A stretch of DNA of 64,000 nt. Source: Rostratula benghalensis. Taxonomy: Eukaryota; Chordata; Aves; Charadriiformes; Rostratulidae. The position numbers and the translations under genes were made by a program. The notes beneath the pieces are model-generated. The model saw only the letters and a list, made by a program, of their open reading frames with translations. It had not been told where the DNA came from and made no database searches. Every line of letters begins with the position of its first letter. The stretch's first letter is position 1. Positions 25,501 through 36,840 of the stretch are shown here, piece after piece. The DNA lies in contig VXAI01000020.1 of assembly GCA_013399305.1 (NCBI GenBank), forward strand, positions 5,774,607 through 5,838,606, in the 5' to 3' direction.

Positions 25501-28500
25501 GGCACTACAGAAAGTGCCACAGTTTGAAGAAAGCTTATCTAGCAACATTAACAGGGGCTAGGTTGTCTGGAGAAGATTGCGTGTGCCTGAGAAGAGAAAG
25601 TAACTGTTCTGTGCGGGATTCGCGCTGCTGGCAGGGTTATGAAAGAGGGAAGCAAAACCAAACCAAACAAAGTCACCAAAGATGCCAGCATTTTTTTCTC
25701 AATCTAAGCTAACAGACTTTGTCTTCCAGATGTGAAAAATTGGCCAGTAGAGAAATTTAGTCAGCTGTAAGGGAAGTAGTGGGCATATAAATGGCAGATC
25801 AATCCAAAGTATCCAATTCTCCAGTTAAGTGATGACTTTTCTTGCTTAATTTGGACAACAAACATAAGACATAAGTATCTGGAAAAGGCAGAAAGAGAAG
25901 TATCTACACTTAAATTGTGCATACTACTGAAATTAGTTTTGTGCTTCTTCAAATCAATACTTGCAGGCAGTGTGCTGAAGGAAAAACTTTCCAGAGCAGA
26001 ATGTTACAGAAGTTTAGATTCAATCTTACACTGTAGAATAACTTGGAAACTTCCCAATTAGCTTTTTTTAATGAGCAGAAGTGATGCATGTGCTTTCAAG
26101 TTAGTGCACTGGTTCACTGTTTTCTGTGGCTCTTGTCTGCAGAATTATGTAAAGAAAAAATAATTCCTGTGAACTTTGTACAGCAGCCTCTTGGAAGAAA
26201 TACTGCAGATATAAAATGCATCCCAGGAACTTTTGATTCAGTAGGTTTCAAACACAAACTGTCCTTTCAGAACAAAACAACTTTAACTTGGGCTGAAGTT
26301 TGACAGCCAACCTTCTGAACCCCCTCCCATATGACTGGCTTCAATTGTGTAGTATCATGTAGTACCTAAATGAGATAAGCTGTCACTCATCTTACAGACT
26401 GGAATGTTTTCCTTCAATTTGAAGTTCACAACCTGTGATCAGGTGACAATGATATTGTAACTGAATGAGTAAAAGGTATTTATGCAGCTTTCAAATACAG
26501 TTCTGCTCCGAAGAACCCCTCAATGACACTCTGTTTCCTTTAATATAGAGACCCATTTCTAGTTTCCAGCTCTATAAACACTCAAAAAGCTTAGTTGGCT
26601 CTGTGCTCTCTTTGTGTCAAATACACAGGTTTTGCAATTTTACCTCTATTAATCACTTGTATGGGGTCATTACCACAATGCAAGTACCCTCAATCTTCAG
26701 TGCATTTTAGCTTCCCCATCTTTCAGGCAGGATGCAAGATTTGTCTCTAGTTTCTGATAGACCTTTTACAAGTACGAGTTTCTGATCCTCACTAAGATTA
26801 TAGGCAATAGCTATTGTATTTGTCAGTCTTGGTGATCAGAGTTACTGTCACCTGGGTAGGGGAAGCAAATCACTGTTTTGAAACATGAATAAATACCAAA
26901 TAGCATTTCTCTGCCTATCATTGTGCCCATTGTGCCAAGCACAGCAATTGCAGGCTGCTTTCAGTCAAAATAATGTGAAATGGTGTGCCATTCCTCCACC
27001 TTGTAGATGAGGATGGTTGAAGGACTGACTCAAACCATGAGAAACTAAAGGATATCTGCCCCTCAGTAGCCTGGAGAAGGCTTAAAACATGCTTCTCAGA
27101 GTTTCATGATCACCTGGCTGTGATAATGTCATTGGGATCACCTGACTACTTTTCTCCACTGATATGATAATGTAAAGGATTAGCATAGTCCTTTCAACAG
27201 GGAAAGACATCTAGGGTTGATGATTGTACTGTGGATCTATGGAAAAGTGACTCTTAGATACCACCTGGGAAAACTGGATGGTTGGGATTAAAGTGAAAAT
27301 GAGAGAGGAAAATGCTCAAACTTTTTTGGCTTTTGGTTTATGACTCAATGCACAGATCACCCCATGTGCTCTACAATTGAGGTGATGCTACACCCTTCAA
27401 TGTGTCTTCAGTGACATTGTTGTCACTGTAAGTTGTCATGTGAGCACCTTATCTAATCAGAAGTTCACAGAATATTTCCACAAACCTTATAAAAAAAAAT
27501 AGCCTTATGGTCTTTGTAGGTTTGTACATCTGTAACTGACTGCAAGTATTCCATTCTGCTCACATGAGATGAGTCCAAGAGTTCTCTCTGCTTCACCAAT
27601 TCTGTAAAGAGCAAAGCTGGTTTTAGATTTATATGTTGGATATTATGTATTATAAATATATTTATGTATTATATTTATATTCTTAAGAACTGAAATAAAA
27701 ATCATGATACAAGACTTTAGCTGTTTCTTACCATTGTCACAGATACTGGAATCTATATCTTTGAGTTAATCCCATTTTTCTGTTAAGGAACTTGGGGCAG
27801 GGAAAGACATGCCAGGACTGTTAAAAGGGCTGAGATAGCAGTCCAGTACAATAACTAGGGCTCTCTTTCCTGAGTAAGGCAAACAGGCAATGAGCAGCCT
27901 GCAGTTATGATACTTTTGCATGGAATCATTGGATCATACAGGCTGAAAGATATCTTCTCCAACTACTGTTTAATGCCTTCCCAAACAGTTGCTCAGGAAC
28001 TTGTTGATCTCTGAATGTCTCGGACTTCCCAGCCTCACTGGACCCAATGTTCAATCACCCTCAAGATGAAAATATTTTTCCTGATATAATCAGGATTTGC
28101 CCTGTTGAAACTTAACTGTTGCCTCTTGAAAGTTCAATGTGTACCTTTGAGAAGATCCTGGCTCCATCTTCTCTACTCCCTCCCCTGAGGTAGGTGTGGG
28201 CTGCAGTGGTACGTCTCCCCACACCCTAAACCTTCGCCACTTCAGGCTTGACAAACCCAACTCAGGCTCTCCTACGTCATGTTCTCCAGCTCCTTAATCA
28301 TCTTGGTGTAGTAGACAGAGCTCCAGAACGTCTCTCACTGGTTTGTGGCTCCCCAGTACACAGGGACTTCAACTTTCGCAAGCCCTGAGTACAGGGGAAT
28401 AATTACTGCCTCAGATTTGCAAACCCAGTCCAGTGTAGGGCTGTCCTTCTCTACTGCAAGGACATACTGCTGAGTCTTTTCCATCTTGCTGTCCACTAAG

Positions 28501-31500
28501 ACCCCAAGATCTTTTCTTTTCATTTCCTCTGACATTAGCCTTCGGTTAACTGGCACCAAGCAAGGTCACCACCCCCTCCCAGGGGCAAGCATTTGCATAG
28601 TTGCTTTCCAGGCCTGTCCTTGCCTCTTTCCTGGTCTGAAATAGGCATAGGAAGTGAATGTTGCACCCTTTTAGAGCATATTTTTACTTTTTAAAGAAAG
28701 CTATTGAATTTTGTAAATTAGCAAAGATCACCAAACAATAAGGTTGACAACTTGCAGGCATGGCTGTGTGCTCATTGTGGAGCAGTCTGTTAGAACAGAG
28801 GGTTGGTAGGAGCATTTATCTCCCTCTGTGGGCACCTAACTGATGTTTTTTTGAGCGTTCTCAGTATGCTTAATTTGATTCACTCACTGTAAAGAGATCT
28901 GAAAAACTAATCCTGCAAAATAGAGGGGGATTCAGCTCATCTAATCTCAAGAACCCTGAGATACCTACATGTTTAAAGCGTAAGAGCTGCAGTGAAAGGT
29001 GCTGTTCAAATTTAAGCTGCGTCTTGAGTTTAAACATGGTTTTTAAAGCTCTTAAACCAATTTGTTGTTCTTAATATTTTGCTGGTCCCAAAGCTGGTAA
29101 ACTTTAGATCCTGGAAGCAGTTCTGAGAGTCCCTCAATTTGCTGCAGCTGCCTGTGTAACACTTTCATGGAAGTTACCTTTGGGCTCTTCCTACCATGCT
29201 TGTTCAACAAGCTTGTTTTCAAAGAATGTCAACCTGAGTAATTCAACATATTATTATGCCATCAGGACTCATGTTAATCTTCAGGTTTTGCTGTCTTACA
29301 AGAACTTCAGAAAATATGTCTCAGTTCAAAACATATGCACGCTTTTTGATTTTAACATTTAACTGTATATGTTAATGTTTGTTAATGTTTTTTTTCCTTG
29401 AATGTTCTTTGTAATTACAAGTTGCTGAACAGCTTATAAAAATGAAGGCTAAAGCTGGGCACAGGATACACATCACATGGTACATGTGATGGAAACTTGT
29501 GATGGGTTAACCTGGACTGAAGTAATTGCCGCTGACTGGCCTTCATGTGTCTTACTACTTTCACATTGAAGGTGGAAAAGCTGATGTGTTCTCCCATAAT
29601 TCTGGGTATCCACCAGTCTCTAGGCCATACCTGAAGAGGAGCTCATGTCCACTTTTAACGTTTTATGTGCCAGCCTACTCAGTGAAATTTTTCACTGTAC
29701 CCATTTCTGGTCAGCAACACCAGCCAGTGACTTCCTGCCCTCCCAGTTGTGCCAACTCAGTTGTTGACAGAGCCATGTTGCGTACTGAAACAGGGAACTG
29801 CCCCAGATCTATTTTTTGGAATTTGCAGTAAAACGCAAGGTTTTTTGAAATTAGATCCATTTTTGCATCTGCTTCAGAAGGGATTGGATTCAGAGTTGCT
29901 CCAGAGAAACTGAGGGACAGTGCAGAGATTTAAATAGGGAACAAACAGTTAAGACTGGAATGCCTGAGGGCAACATTATTGCCAAATTCTTCATACTATG
30001 AAACCCTAGTCAGTGCTGGTTTTTCCTGACTCGCTATAAAAAGTGTGCATCACTGCAGCATAACTTTGTTTATAGAGGAAAGTATTGGGAAGAAATTCAT
30101 TAAGTGATTCTAGTGTATGAAACAAAGCAGACATTTGAACAACTCTGGTTATTCTTAAACCATTATGTAAAATGGTATAATGTCCACCAGAAAAACAGGT
30201 CAAAATGCATTATACATATAGAAGCACATCAATAGTAAACTGCAGTTAGATGTGCAATCCACAGACAGTTGTCAAATAAAGCTGGTGCTTGTATTGGACA
30301 CAAAAGCCAACAGATGAAGGCACAGTAGCACAGATTTTTTTAAATTACTGTCATAGAAATTGAAATGTGGACATCCATGACTCTGAACTAAAGTTTAAAT
30401 AAAAGGATGTCTTAAATAATTGAAGGAAGATTGTATTCTCAAAAAGGAGCAAAGAGATAAATTTTTTTTGGTTGAAATGGACCTCGGTGTAATGTGGCAA
30501 CCTGCTGCTAAATACAAAGAATGACAAATACACATTCTCATCTGTTTGTCTTATTAGGTCTGCTTGATGTACTGGTTTGGCATTGTTTGTTTGCCAAAAA
30601 AAGTGTGCCAAATCTGTCACACTGGCTAAAATCACATGAACTGGGCTCTGTTACACCCTTTTCAAGTTAGAAGAAAATTACTACATCTCAAAGTTACTGG
30701 GCAGGAAGGCAGGGAAAGGTACTTGTTAACAGGAGGAGGGCAGGTAGGCTGCTGCACAAAGGCAGGTGTGACACTGCAGTCGGCTGGAGCTTTGAACCCA
30801 GGCGTGGTTTCCCAAGACACTTGCATCTTGGAAACTCCAGTTTACAAAAAGTTGAAGTGGGAAGGGAGAGGACAACAGAAATGACAGAAGTTGATTTACT
30901 GCTCTATGGGAAGAAAAATCCAGGGACTTCCCAAGCAGGGTTAGAAGGAGCCTTCCTCAAAGGATGCAGGTTCTTTCCTACTAAGTTGTTAAGTAGGATG
31001 TGCTAGGATTTACTTCATATGTAAATGACTAAAAAAAAAGATTGGTTGCTTTGTAAATGAGAAGGAGGGAACAGTTTTATATGAAGTCTCTAGAACCTTT
31101 TTCATGCCAATAGATGATGTGAAATCAGAGCACTGGCAGAGAAGCAGAAGCACGGGAACAAAGCTGTGTTTGAAATGGCAAGAGGAAAAGAGGTGGGAAA
31201 CTCTGTCATGTCCTTGGTAGCAGCATCTTGTGTCTTCACTGCCTTCCTTGTGAAGCACTCCAGGTCAAACTAGGGCATTTCTCACAGGTTTGGAGTTGAA
31301 TATAGTACTAAATGCAATGCTATTACTTGATTTCTTTGCTTTGAGTCTGTTTCTGTGCCTTCCATATACTGCTGCAGTGCCTGGCTCTGAGTAGGTGCAG
31401 AGAACTTACCCAGGAACAGTGAGACAGCATAGGGCTGGGCTGGTACTTAACAGTAAGTTGAGAAATCTGCCCAGCTGTGAAGTGTATGGGGGTTTTTGTT

Positions 31501-34500
31501 TTGGTTTGTGATTCATGCACGGCTCATAAAACCAGCAATTCTTTCCTTTGACATTGAAAGCCTTAATCTCTCAGTTCATCTTTTCAACAGGGAAGTTTCA
31601 AAGTAAATAGCAACATACACTGTTTTCTGATTTACGCTCTGAGTTTGTCCATTTCTGTAATTTGTCAAGTTATTCTCCACTCAGTAAATGCCTGGATAGC
31701 AGCCACAAGGGGGTTGCTTGAATTCTTTCAGTTGCTAAAAATAAGTTGGCTTTGAAGTTGTTTTCTATAACTGCTGAGGATATTTGAAGCAATAATGGGT
31801 GACTGTCAGCCTATATTACAAATTGTTGTCATGCAACATCCCATTCCCAGCCATCAATGGGGGTGAGGATGGAGTATGAAAAAAGATCTGTGCAGTATGG
31901 TAGGAAGCATCCAGTCCACTGACATACAGTACCAGAAGACAGGGCTCTGTGCTCACATGGGTCGTACAGCTCCCTGCAATCAAGTTTTGAAAATGTTGTC
32001 AAATGTACGAGAAAGCATTTGATTTAAATCACTGTAACATTCAGTCCTAACTTTTTTCCTCCTTTGTCCTTCAAACTAGCAGTTGTGAGTACTACTTTTC
32101 ATAGTATGATTTTGATGTGCTTCCAGAAGTTGCTGTATCTTGTTTTCTGCAGATTGCTTTTGCTTCACTATCACCTTGGTGCTTGGCTTTCTGCTTGCTT
32201 TCTTATATCCCTCTTACCCAATCCTTGTGGTGTTCAGGTTTTTTCTTTTTCCAGTCATTATTCTTTCATAATTAAACCAGTGTTTTTCAGTATTTCAAGG
32301 GATATTGTCATAGAAATTCCTTCTGTGCTGGTTTGTGTGAATGGGTTCAATGGGTAACTAAGTTTGTGGATGTAGCAATAACTACTAGAAAAGAATGTCA
32401 CAGGGAGGACAAGTATGCACTGAGAGGGAGCAGGTGAAAGACTCTCAGGAGCAGAGAAACCCTGAAGAGCAGTAGTCCATTGAACACCCCTAGATCCCAT
32501 AAATTTCAGACTGCAAGAGTCTGCCAAACCTATCCAAGGCCATGAGCAGCACACACTGGGATCAACAGCAGGTTGTGTAATTCAACTGCATCTGAGAAAG
32601 TGGCAAAGCATAGGCTACAGAGCTGTTGCCTGACAAAGGAAGGACCCCCCTGAGGGACTTATTGAACACCTAGCTGGAAACTAGTGGCTCACCACTCTGA
32701 CCTCCCCAGTTGGGTTTGCCCTCCTGACTGTTGGCCCAGCAGGGGGCAACTCGTTGCTGCAGGAGTGGTTTGTAGGAAGGGATAACTGAATACAATGTGT
32801 GAGTAGTCATTGGTTATTAGCAAAATCTGCCTAATTCTGTTAATAACATTTTCTAATGACTCCTGGTCCTGTTTACCCCCAGCACAGCCCTCATCAGGGG
32901 AACAAAGGGTATAATACAGTGAACGTACAGCTATGTGTAACTTTCAAACATGGCACAAATCATAGTTTTCTCTGAAAAATATGTAATAGTTTTTCTTTTT
33001 CCACTATGAGGAATTTTCTGAGATTCTTCTTTAAGTTGTTAAAGAAATACTCCTCCCCCCGACCTTCTTTTAGGGTCTTTGCCATTTTCCAGATTCTCTA
33101 GATCTTTATCCTCTTGCTTTTTACCACTTGACATTTTTTCCAATGTTTACCAGTGTGTAAGGAGTAAGTTCTTTAGATATCTCTGTTAGGTTACTCTTTA
33201 GGACACAGGAACCTATTTTAAAATCAGTGCAGCCTCTTTTGGGGAGTTCTGAGGAACTGAACTGTGCTTGCTGGCTTCTGTAGAGAAGTGATATGATGCT
33301 GAAAGTTGTGCAAGGCCTGGCATGTAGTGGGAAGAAACATGGCATCCTTTTCCACCCCTCATTCTCATTGCACACTTTTATCCCTCCACCCTTCTGAAGA
33401 AGAATCCAGGTGCCCCATCATTACCTTCCTCACACCCACTAACTAGGACCTCTACTGCATTCCTTTGTCCACCTAAATTAAATTCCATCTTAATGATCTA
33501 GTATTTCCTACCACTCCCTTGCCTGGGTGCTGCTCCGGCATCTGAAGCCAGAAGTACAGGTTGAGGTGTTGGCATGACTTATGGAGCAGGTGGAGACCTG
33601 GCAGTGCTACTGCACACAGCAGAAAGTGCTAATTATCTCATCTGGCCACCGTAGCCATCACACTGCTCCCTGTACCTCAGGTATGTACCCATATGCTGGC
33701 AAAAAGTCAGAAGCTGTTGCAGAGATAGAAGTATAGATCAAACCAAAGAGATAAATCATCATCAGTTCTCAAGTTTTATGAATGTCTGCTATGAGGACTT
33801 CTGCTTTTTCATTAAGACTACATGAATGAAATTCAGTGTGGCAGTGTTAATCAAATCATCCTCAAACCTAGGTGTACTTACTGAAGGCAATGAAATAGTT
33901 AACTCTGTCTTCATTATGCCGTAAACATCTCTCTCTTCAGAAAGTTTACTGTAGAAATTGTTCTGTGAGCAAATAAAGCCTCACATTTCTAGGGGAAATT
34001 GCGGTGTCTCTCCACTGCTGATGCTTATTAGAAGTCTCGGTCAACACCACCTGATGAAGACTAGTAGTTCTAACCATTGTCTTAATAGCATCCCATCCTT
34101 ACAAGCTCTTGGAGTAGTGCTGTTAGAGCCCAGATGAATTTCAGGGGGGTCTACTTGAGCAAAAGCCAACATACCATGATGGATTTGCTGTTCCTTTGCC
34201 AGTAGGATGCCTGAGGTTTGTCAGCTGTGCTGGAATCACTTTCCACATTAAACAAATGGAGGGGAAAAAGAGTACATTGAAAAGTAAAGCTTGAGAGGCT
34301 TGGAGAGATTCAAAGAAATGAAACAATAATATGTTTAATAGCAAAATCCCACTCTGGTTTGGCTTTAAGGTAGCTTCAGTCTTCCAGTCTGCTTGCAGCC
34401 TTCCTAAGTTCTCTGCCAGGATGAGTCACAGCTCCTGGATCTGGGATTCAGTCTTTTAGAAAAGCCATCTTTAAAGGTCTGTTTACCTTTCCCAGATGAT

Positions 34501-35897
34501 AATGAATTGGAGTGAGAATGGTTTTATGTTTTCCTCCTCTTAAAACAAGGTTTATGATGAATATAAATTCACCTGAGAGCTTCTTGCATCCCTCAGTCCT
34601 GATTCAATCCAAGCTCCACTTGGGTTCATGTTTGGTGTAGTTTCATGCTGTTATGCAGAGATAGATGCCTCTGGAATATTCCTCCCTGCTGGGCTGTCTC
34701 AACTAGTTGACTAGAAATGCAAAACAAGCAATAACGAGAGTCCTGCTCTGACTGTAAACCATTATTTACCTGCTAGGAATGATATTTCCTGCTGGCTGAG
34801 TAGGAGAATTAAGAAACTTAGCCACGTAACCCTAATATGTAATTCATCGTACAAATTGAAACCTATATAGGGCCACTCCTGCTTATGTTTATGGAGCCCA
34901 TGATGCAGCATTTGAGAGAAAGAACTGAGGACAAGTCTAGCAATTGCAGGCAATCACATCTAGAAACACAGAAAGCAACGAGTCTTAATGTGGCTGTTAC
35001 AACTGGGTAGCATCATGACTTGCTAAGTGAGAAGCTTCAGAGAATTGCCAGTGGTTTTGTGCTGTATTGGCAAAAATGTAGCATTTCCTGGGTACTAGTT
35101 CATGTTTCTCAATGGTAGATATTTTTTTTTTCTCTGAAAAGCTGTTTGGGCAAGTGGAGCAAGGCTCCAGTTGCATGACACAACAGTCATAACTGATTGC
35201 CTGTGCTCTGAAGAAGCCTGGTCAGAAGAAGAAACAGCAATGTGCCTGGCAATTATGAATAAACGCTGAATGTAGCACTGCATAAGGAACCTCATAGATT
35301 TGCTACTATATCAGGGGGACATCTGATTGTTGTGCAGATGTTAGACACTGAACCATTGTGAATGCAGCAGAATTGGAGTATTGTAATGAAGGACTTTTCC
35401 TCTTGTTTCATTTTTAGCACACAGCTATTGCATCACTGCCCAACCAATACAGACAAAGACCATTCAGTGAGTCTTTTTATTTTTTTTTTCCCCGTTTGCT
35501 TGTTGAACTAAAGGTTTTCATGTTTTCTTTCCAGTACCAAATTGCTGCAAGGAATAGTTCAAGCCGGCAACCAGGGAAAGTGTTTGGATGCTCAAAGTAA
35601 GTATGTTTGTGTGTGTTTGTTACAGTGCTAGAGACTGAGAAAGTACCCAAGAACTTGTTTGATGTCTGTGAGGCAGTAGCTAGATAAGTTTGGTATCAAT
35701 AATAAGTCATATTCCTTTGCAACATCTTTGATTGTGTAATAGATGCAAGTCATCAGGGGTTGTTCATTAATGAAACTGAACTGATGGAAGCTAAACCAGA
35801 TGCCACAGACTTTTTGGAAATGATCTGGGGTTTTGACTGGAAGAAGAAAGACATGCTGGCAGAAAGGTGGAAACCAAAAGGTGGAAAACTAATTTAA
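19450..35897 (+). CDS. Novel four-exon gene, 110-residue protein of unknown family
   Basis: Gene-level model: join of 19450-19516, 35418-35466, 35535-35596 and 35743-35897 (333 coding bases including TAA). The protein starts MSRPRKGSYSRDAPQN and ends ERWKPKGGKLI. Residues 1-23 are basic and Ser/Gln-rich. 24-60 are neutral, with Cys27 and Cys55. 69-87 are acidic. 88-110 hold Trp88, Trp92 and Trp102 among lysines (WGFDWKKKD). There is no signal peptide, membrane segment or known domain. Support: strong splice signals at exons 2 and 3; a single frame through exons 2-4, while both other frames hit stops; a 50-codon open last exon; a TATA box upstream of the ATG; and an AATAAA downstream. Weak point: exon 1 must use the G|GTAAGG donor, or an unseen exon restores phase. 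I do not recognise the family. It could also be a noncoding transcript with a chance ORF. Confidence 0.5.
19523..27920. other. Long intron 1 of the novel gene, left part: no feature recognised
   Basis: AT-rich sequence with no convincing exon. An A/T-only low-complexity patch lies at about 23625-23697 (TAATAATATC/TTATATA-like). I looked for a missing exon of length one more than a multiple of three, which could correct the phase between exons 1 and 2, and did not identify one. Confidence 0.45.
27921..28562 (-). mobile_element. Degraded CR1 LINE with reverse-transcriptase C-terminus
   Basis: On the minus strand 28559-28335 translates with one open frame containing KDLGVLVDSKM and, later, IIPLYSGLAKVEVPVYWGA. 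These match the C-terminal end of CR1 ORF2 (the 'KDLGVLVD...KLTMSQQ' and 'PLYSALVRPHLEYC' segments of the family). The following sequence to 27921 corresponds to the CR1 3' region in the same orientation. The copy is old: many substitutions, 5'-truncated, inactive. It lies within intron 1 of the novel gene in antisense orientation. Confidence 0.85.
28571..35417. other. Intron 1 of the novel gene, right part: no feature recognised
   Basis: AT-rich, no coding exon found. An acceptor-like CTTTTCAACAG|GG near 31591 has no paired donor. Short ORFs up to about 100 codons show no recognisable domain. Confidence 0.45.
35418..35466 (+). CDS. Novel gene, coding exon 2
   Basis: A 49-base exon preceded by a strong pyrimidine tract and acceptor (CTTTTCCTCTTGTTTCATTTTTAG|) and followed by TTCA|GTGAGT. 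All three frames are open in so short an exon; the frame beginning HSYCITAQPIQTKTI is the one continued by exons 3 and 4. Confidence 0.6.
35467..35534 (+). other. 68-bp intron of the novel gene
   Basis: Starts GTGAGTC, contains a T-rich run, a branch-like AACTAAAG, and a CATGTTTTCTTTCCAG acceptor. It is near the lower size limit for vertebrate introns. Its length is not a multiple of three; one frame reads through it without a stop from 35418 to a TAA at 35598, so retention would yield a different C-terminus. Confidence 0.55.
35535..35596 (+). CDS. Novel gene, coding exon 3
   Basis: A 62-base exon bounded by TTTCTTTCCAG| and CAAA|GTAAGTATG, both close to consensus. In the chosen frame it encodes TKLLQGIVQAGNQGKCLDAQ and ends in phase 1. 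One alternative frame has a TAG here and the other stops shortly after entering exon 4. Confidence 0.6.
35743..35897 (+). CDS. Novel gene, last coding exon
   Basis: After a TTGTGTAATAG acceptor (weaker pyrimidine tract), two bases complete an Asn codon. Then 50 codons run to TAA at 35895-35897. The stretch has protein-like composition: an acidic run (NETELMEAKPDATDF), then EMIWGFDWKKKDMLAERW and a KPKGGKLI end. In-phase continuation from exon 3 is the main argument that the chain is coding. Confidence 0.6.
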
Positions 35898-36840
35898 CTA
35901 TTTAATTTTTCTCCGCTTCTGTTTAGCTTGGAGAAATTGTATTCTTTTGTTTTGTTAAATGTTAGCTCTTTAGCATATCATTGATTAGTGCTGCTTTCAT
36001 AATGTTAAGGGTTAAAAAGAGCAAACTATGTGAAGCCCCACTGTACAAGGTTAGTAGTTAAATTCCGATGGGATTTGGAAGGTGCTGCCCCTCTTTCAGT
36101 CCTTGGCTAAGGATGTTCAAATTGCATCCCACCTGAGTTGGATGTTAATTTCAGGTTTTCGGCCCCCAGCGTGGCATCTGTGAAAATGAAAGGCAGGAGG
36201 AGGCAGGAGGCCCACAAGGTGGCAATGTTTAGAAAGCCTTCCGAAAAGGATGCGCCTGGAACAGATCTGGGCTTCCTGCCTTTGCCGCCGCTTGCTCCCT
36301 TTGTCAGCGCTGCTGCGGCTGTGCTGCTAAACCAAGGGGTCTTCCCTGCTGCCAAACTGGAGCACAGGGTACCCGGTAACACACCTCCGAGTTGAACAGA
36401 TCGACTGCTGGCGGTGCTCGCCGTACTGTGCTGGATACCCCAAGTGCCTTTTCCCTTGGCAAGGAGGGTGCTGCAAGCGGTAGGGGTTTGCAATACGGTG
36501 AGGGGTTTCTTTTATTCACAGCTAGTGCTGAAAAATGTGTCACACTGAAATGATGCTAGGGCTGTGTAATGAAGAGCTTTTGTTTTAAAACAGACTACTG
36601 TACTCCTGCTAATGCCTGAAAAGCTGCTGCAGTGTATAAATGCTAACTTGGGTTGTAGGAGTCGCCGCAGCTTGCATTGATATTTTTGTGCTTTGTAGTT
36701 TAAAATAGCTCAGACATTTTTACCCTTAAGACTCATTTCACAGTAAAACTAGGGATTTTCTCCAAGTTAGTTAATGGCCTGAAAAAACCTTAAATATGTT
36801 TGCAGAAAGCTTTCTCTTACCACGTGATAGACATAATAAA
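35898..36840 (+). other. Probable 3' UTR with AATAAA signal
   Basis: The first canonical poly-A signal downstream of the stop that I find is AATAAA at 36835-36840 (in ACATAATAAATTATTC), giving a 3' UTR of about 0.95 kb. A GC-richer patch at 36135-36400 holds an 85-codon ORF with no recognised domain, treated as chance. Confidence 0.4.

Noticed and set aside
35418..35600. Single exon reading through 35467-35534
   Set aside because: The stretch has strong donor, branch-like and acceptor signals. The spliced frame continues 50 codons into the next exon whereas the read-through frame stops at once.
36138..36395. 85-codon plus-strand ORF in a GC-richer patch
   Set aside because: Lies in the predicted 3' UTR; contains an Ala run and no recognised domain.
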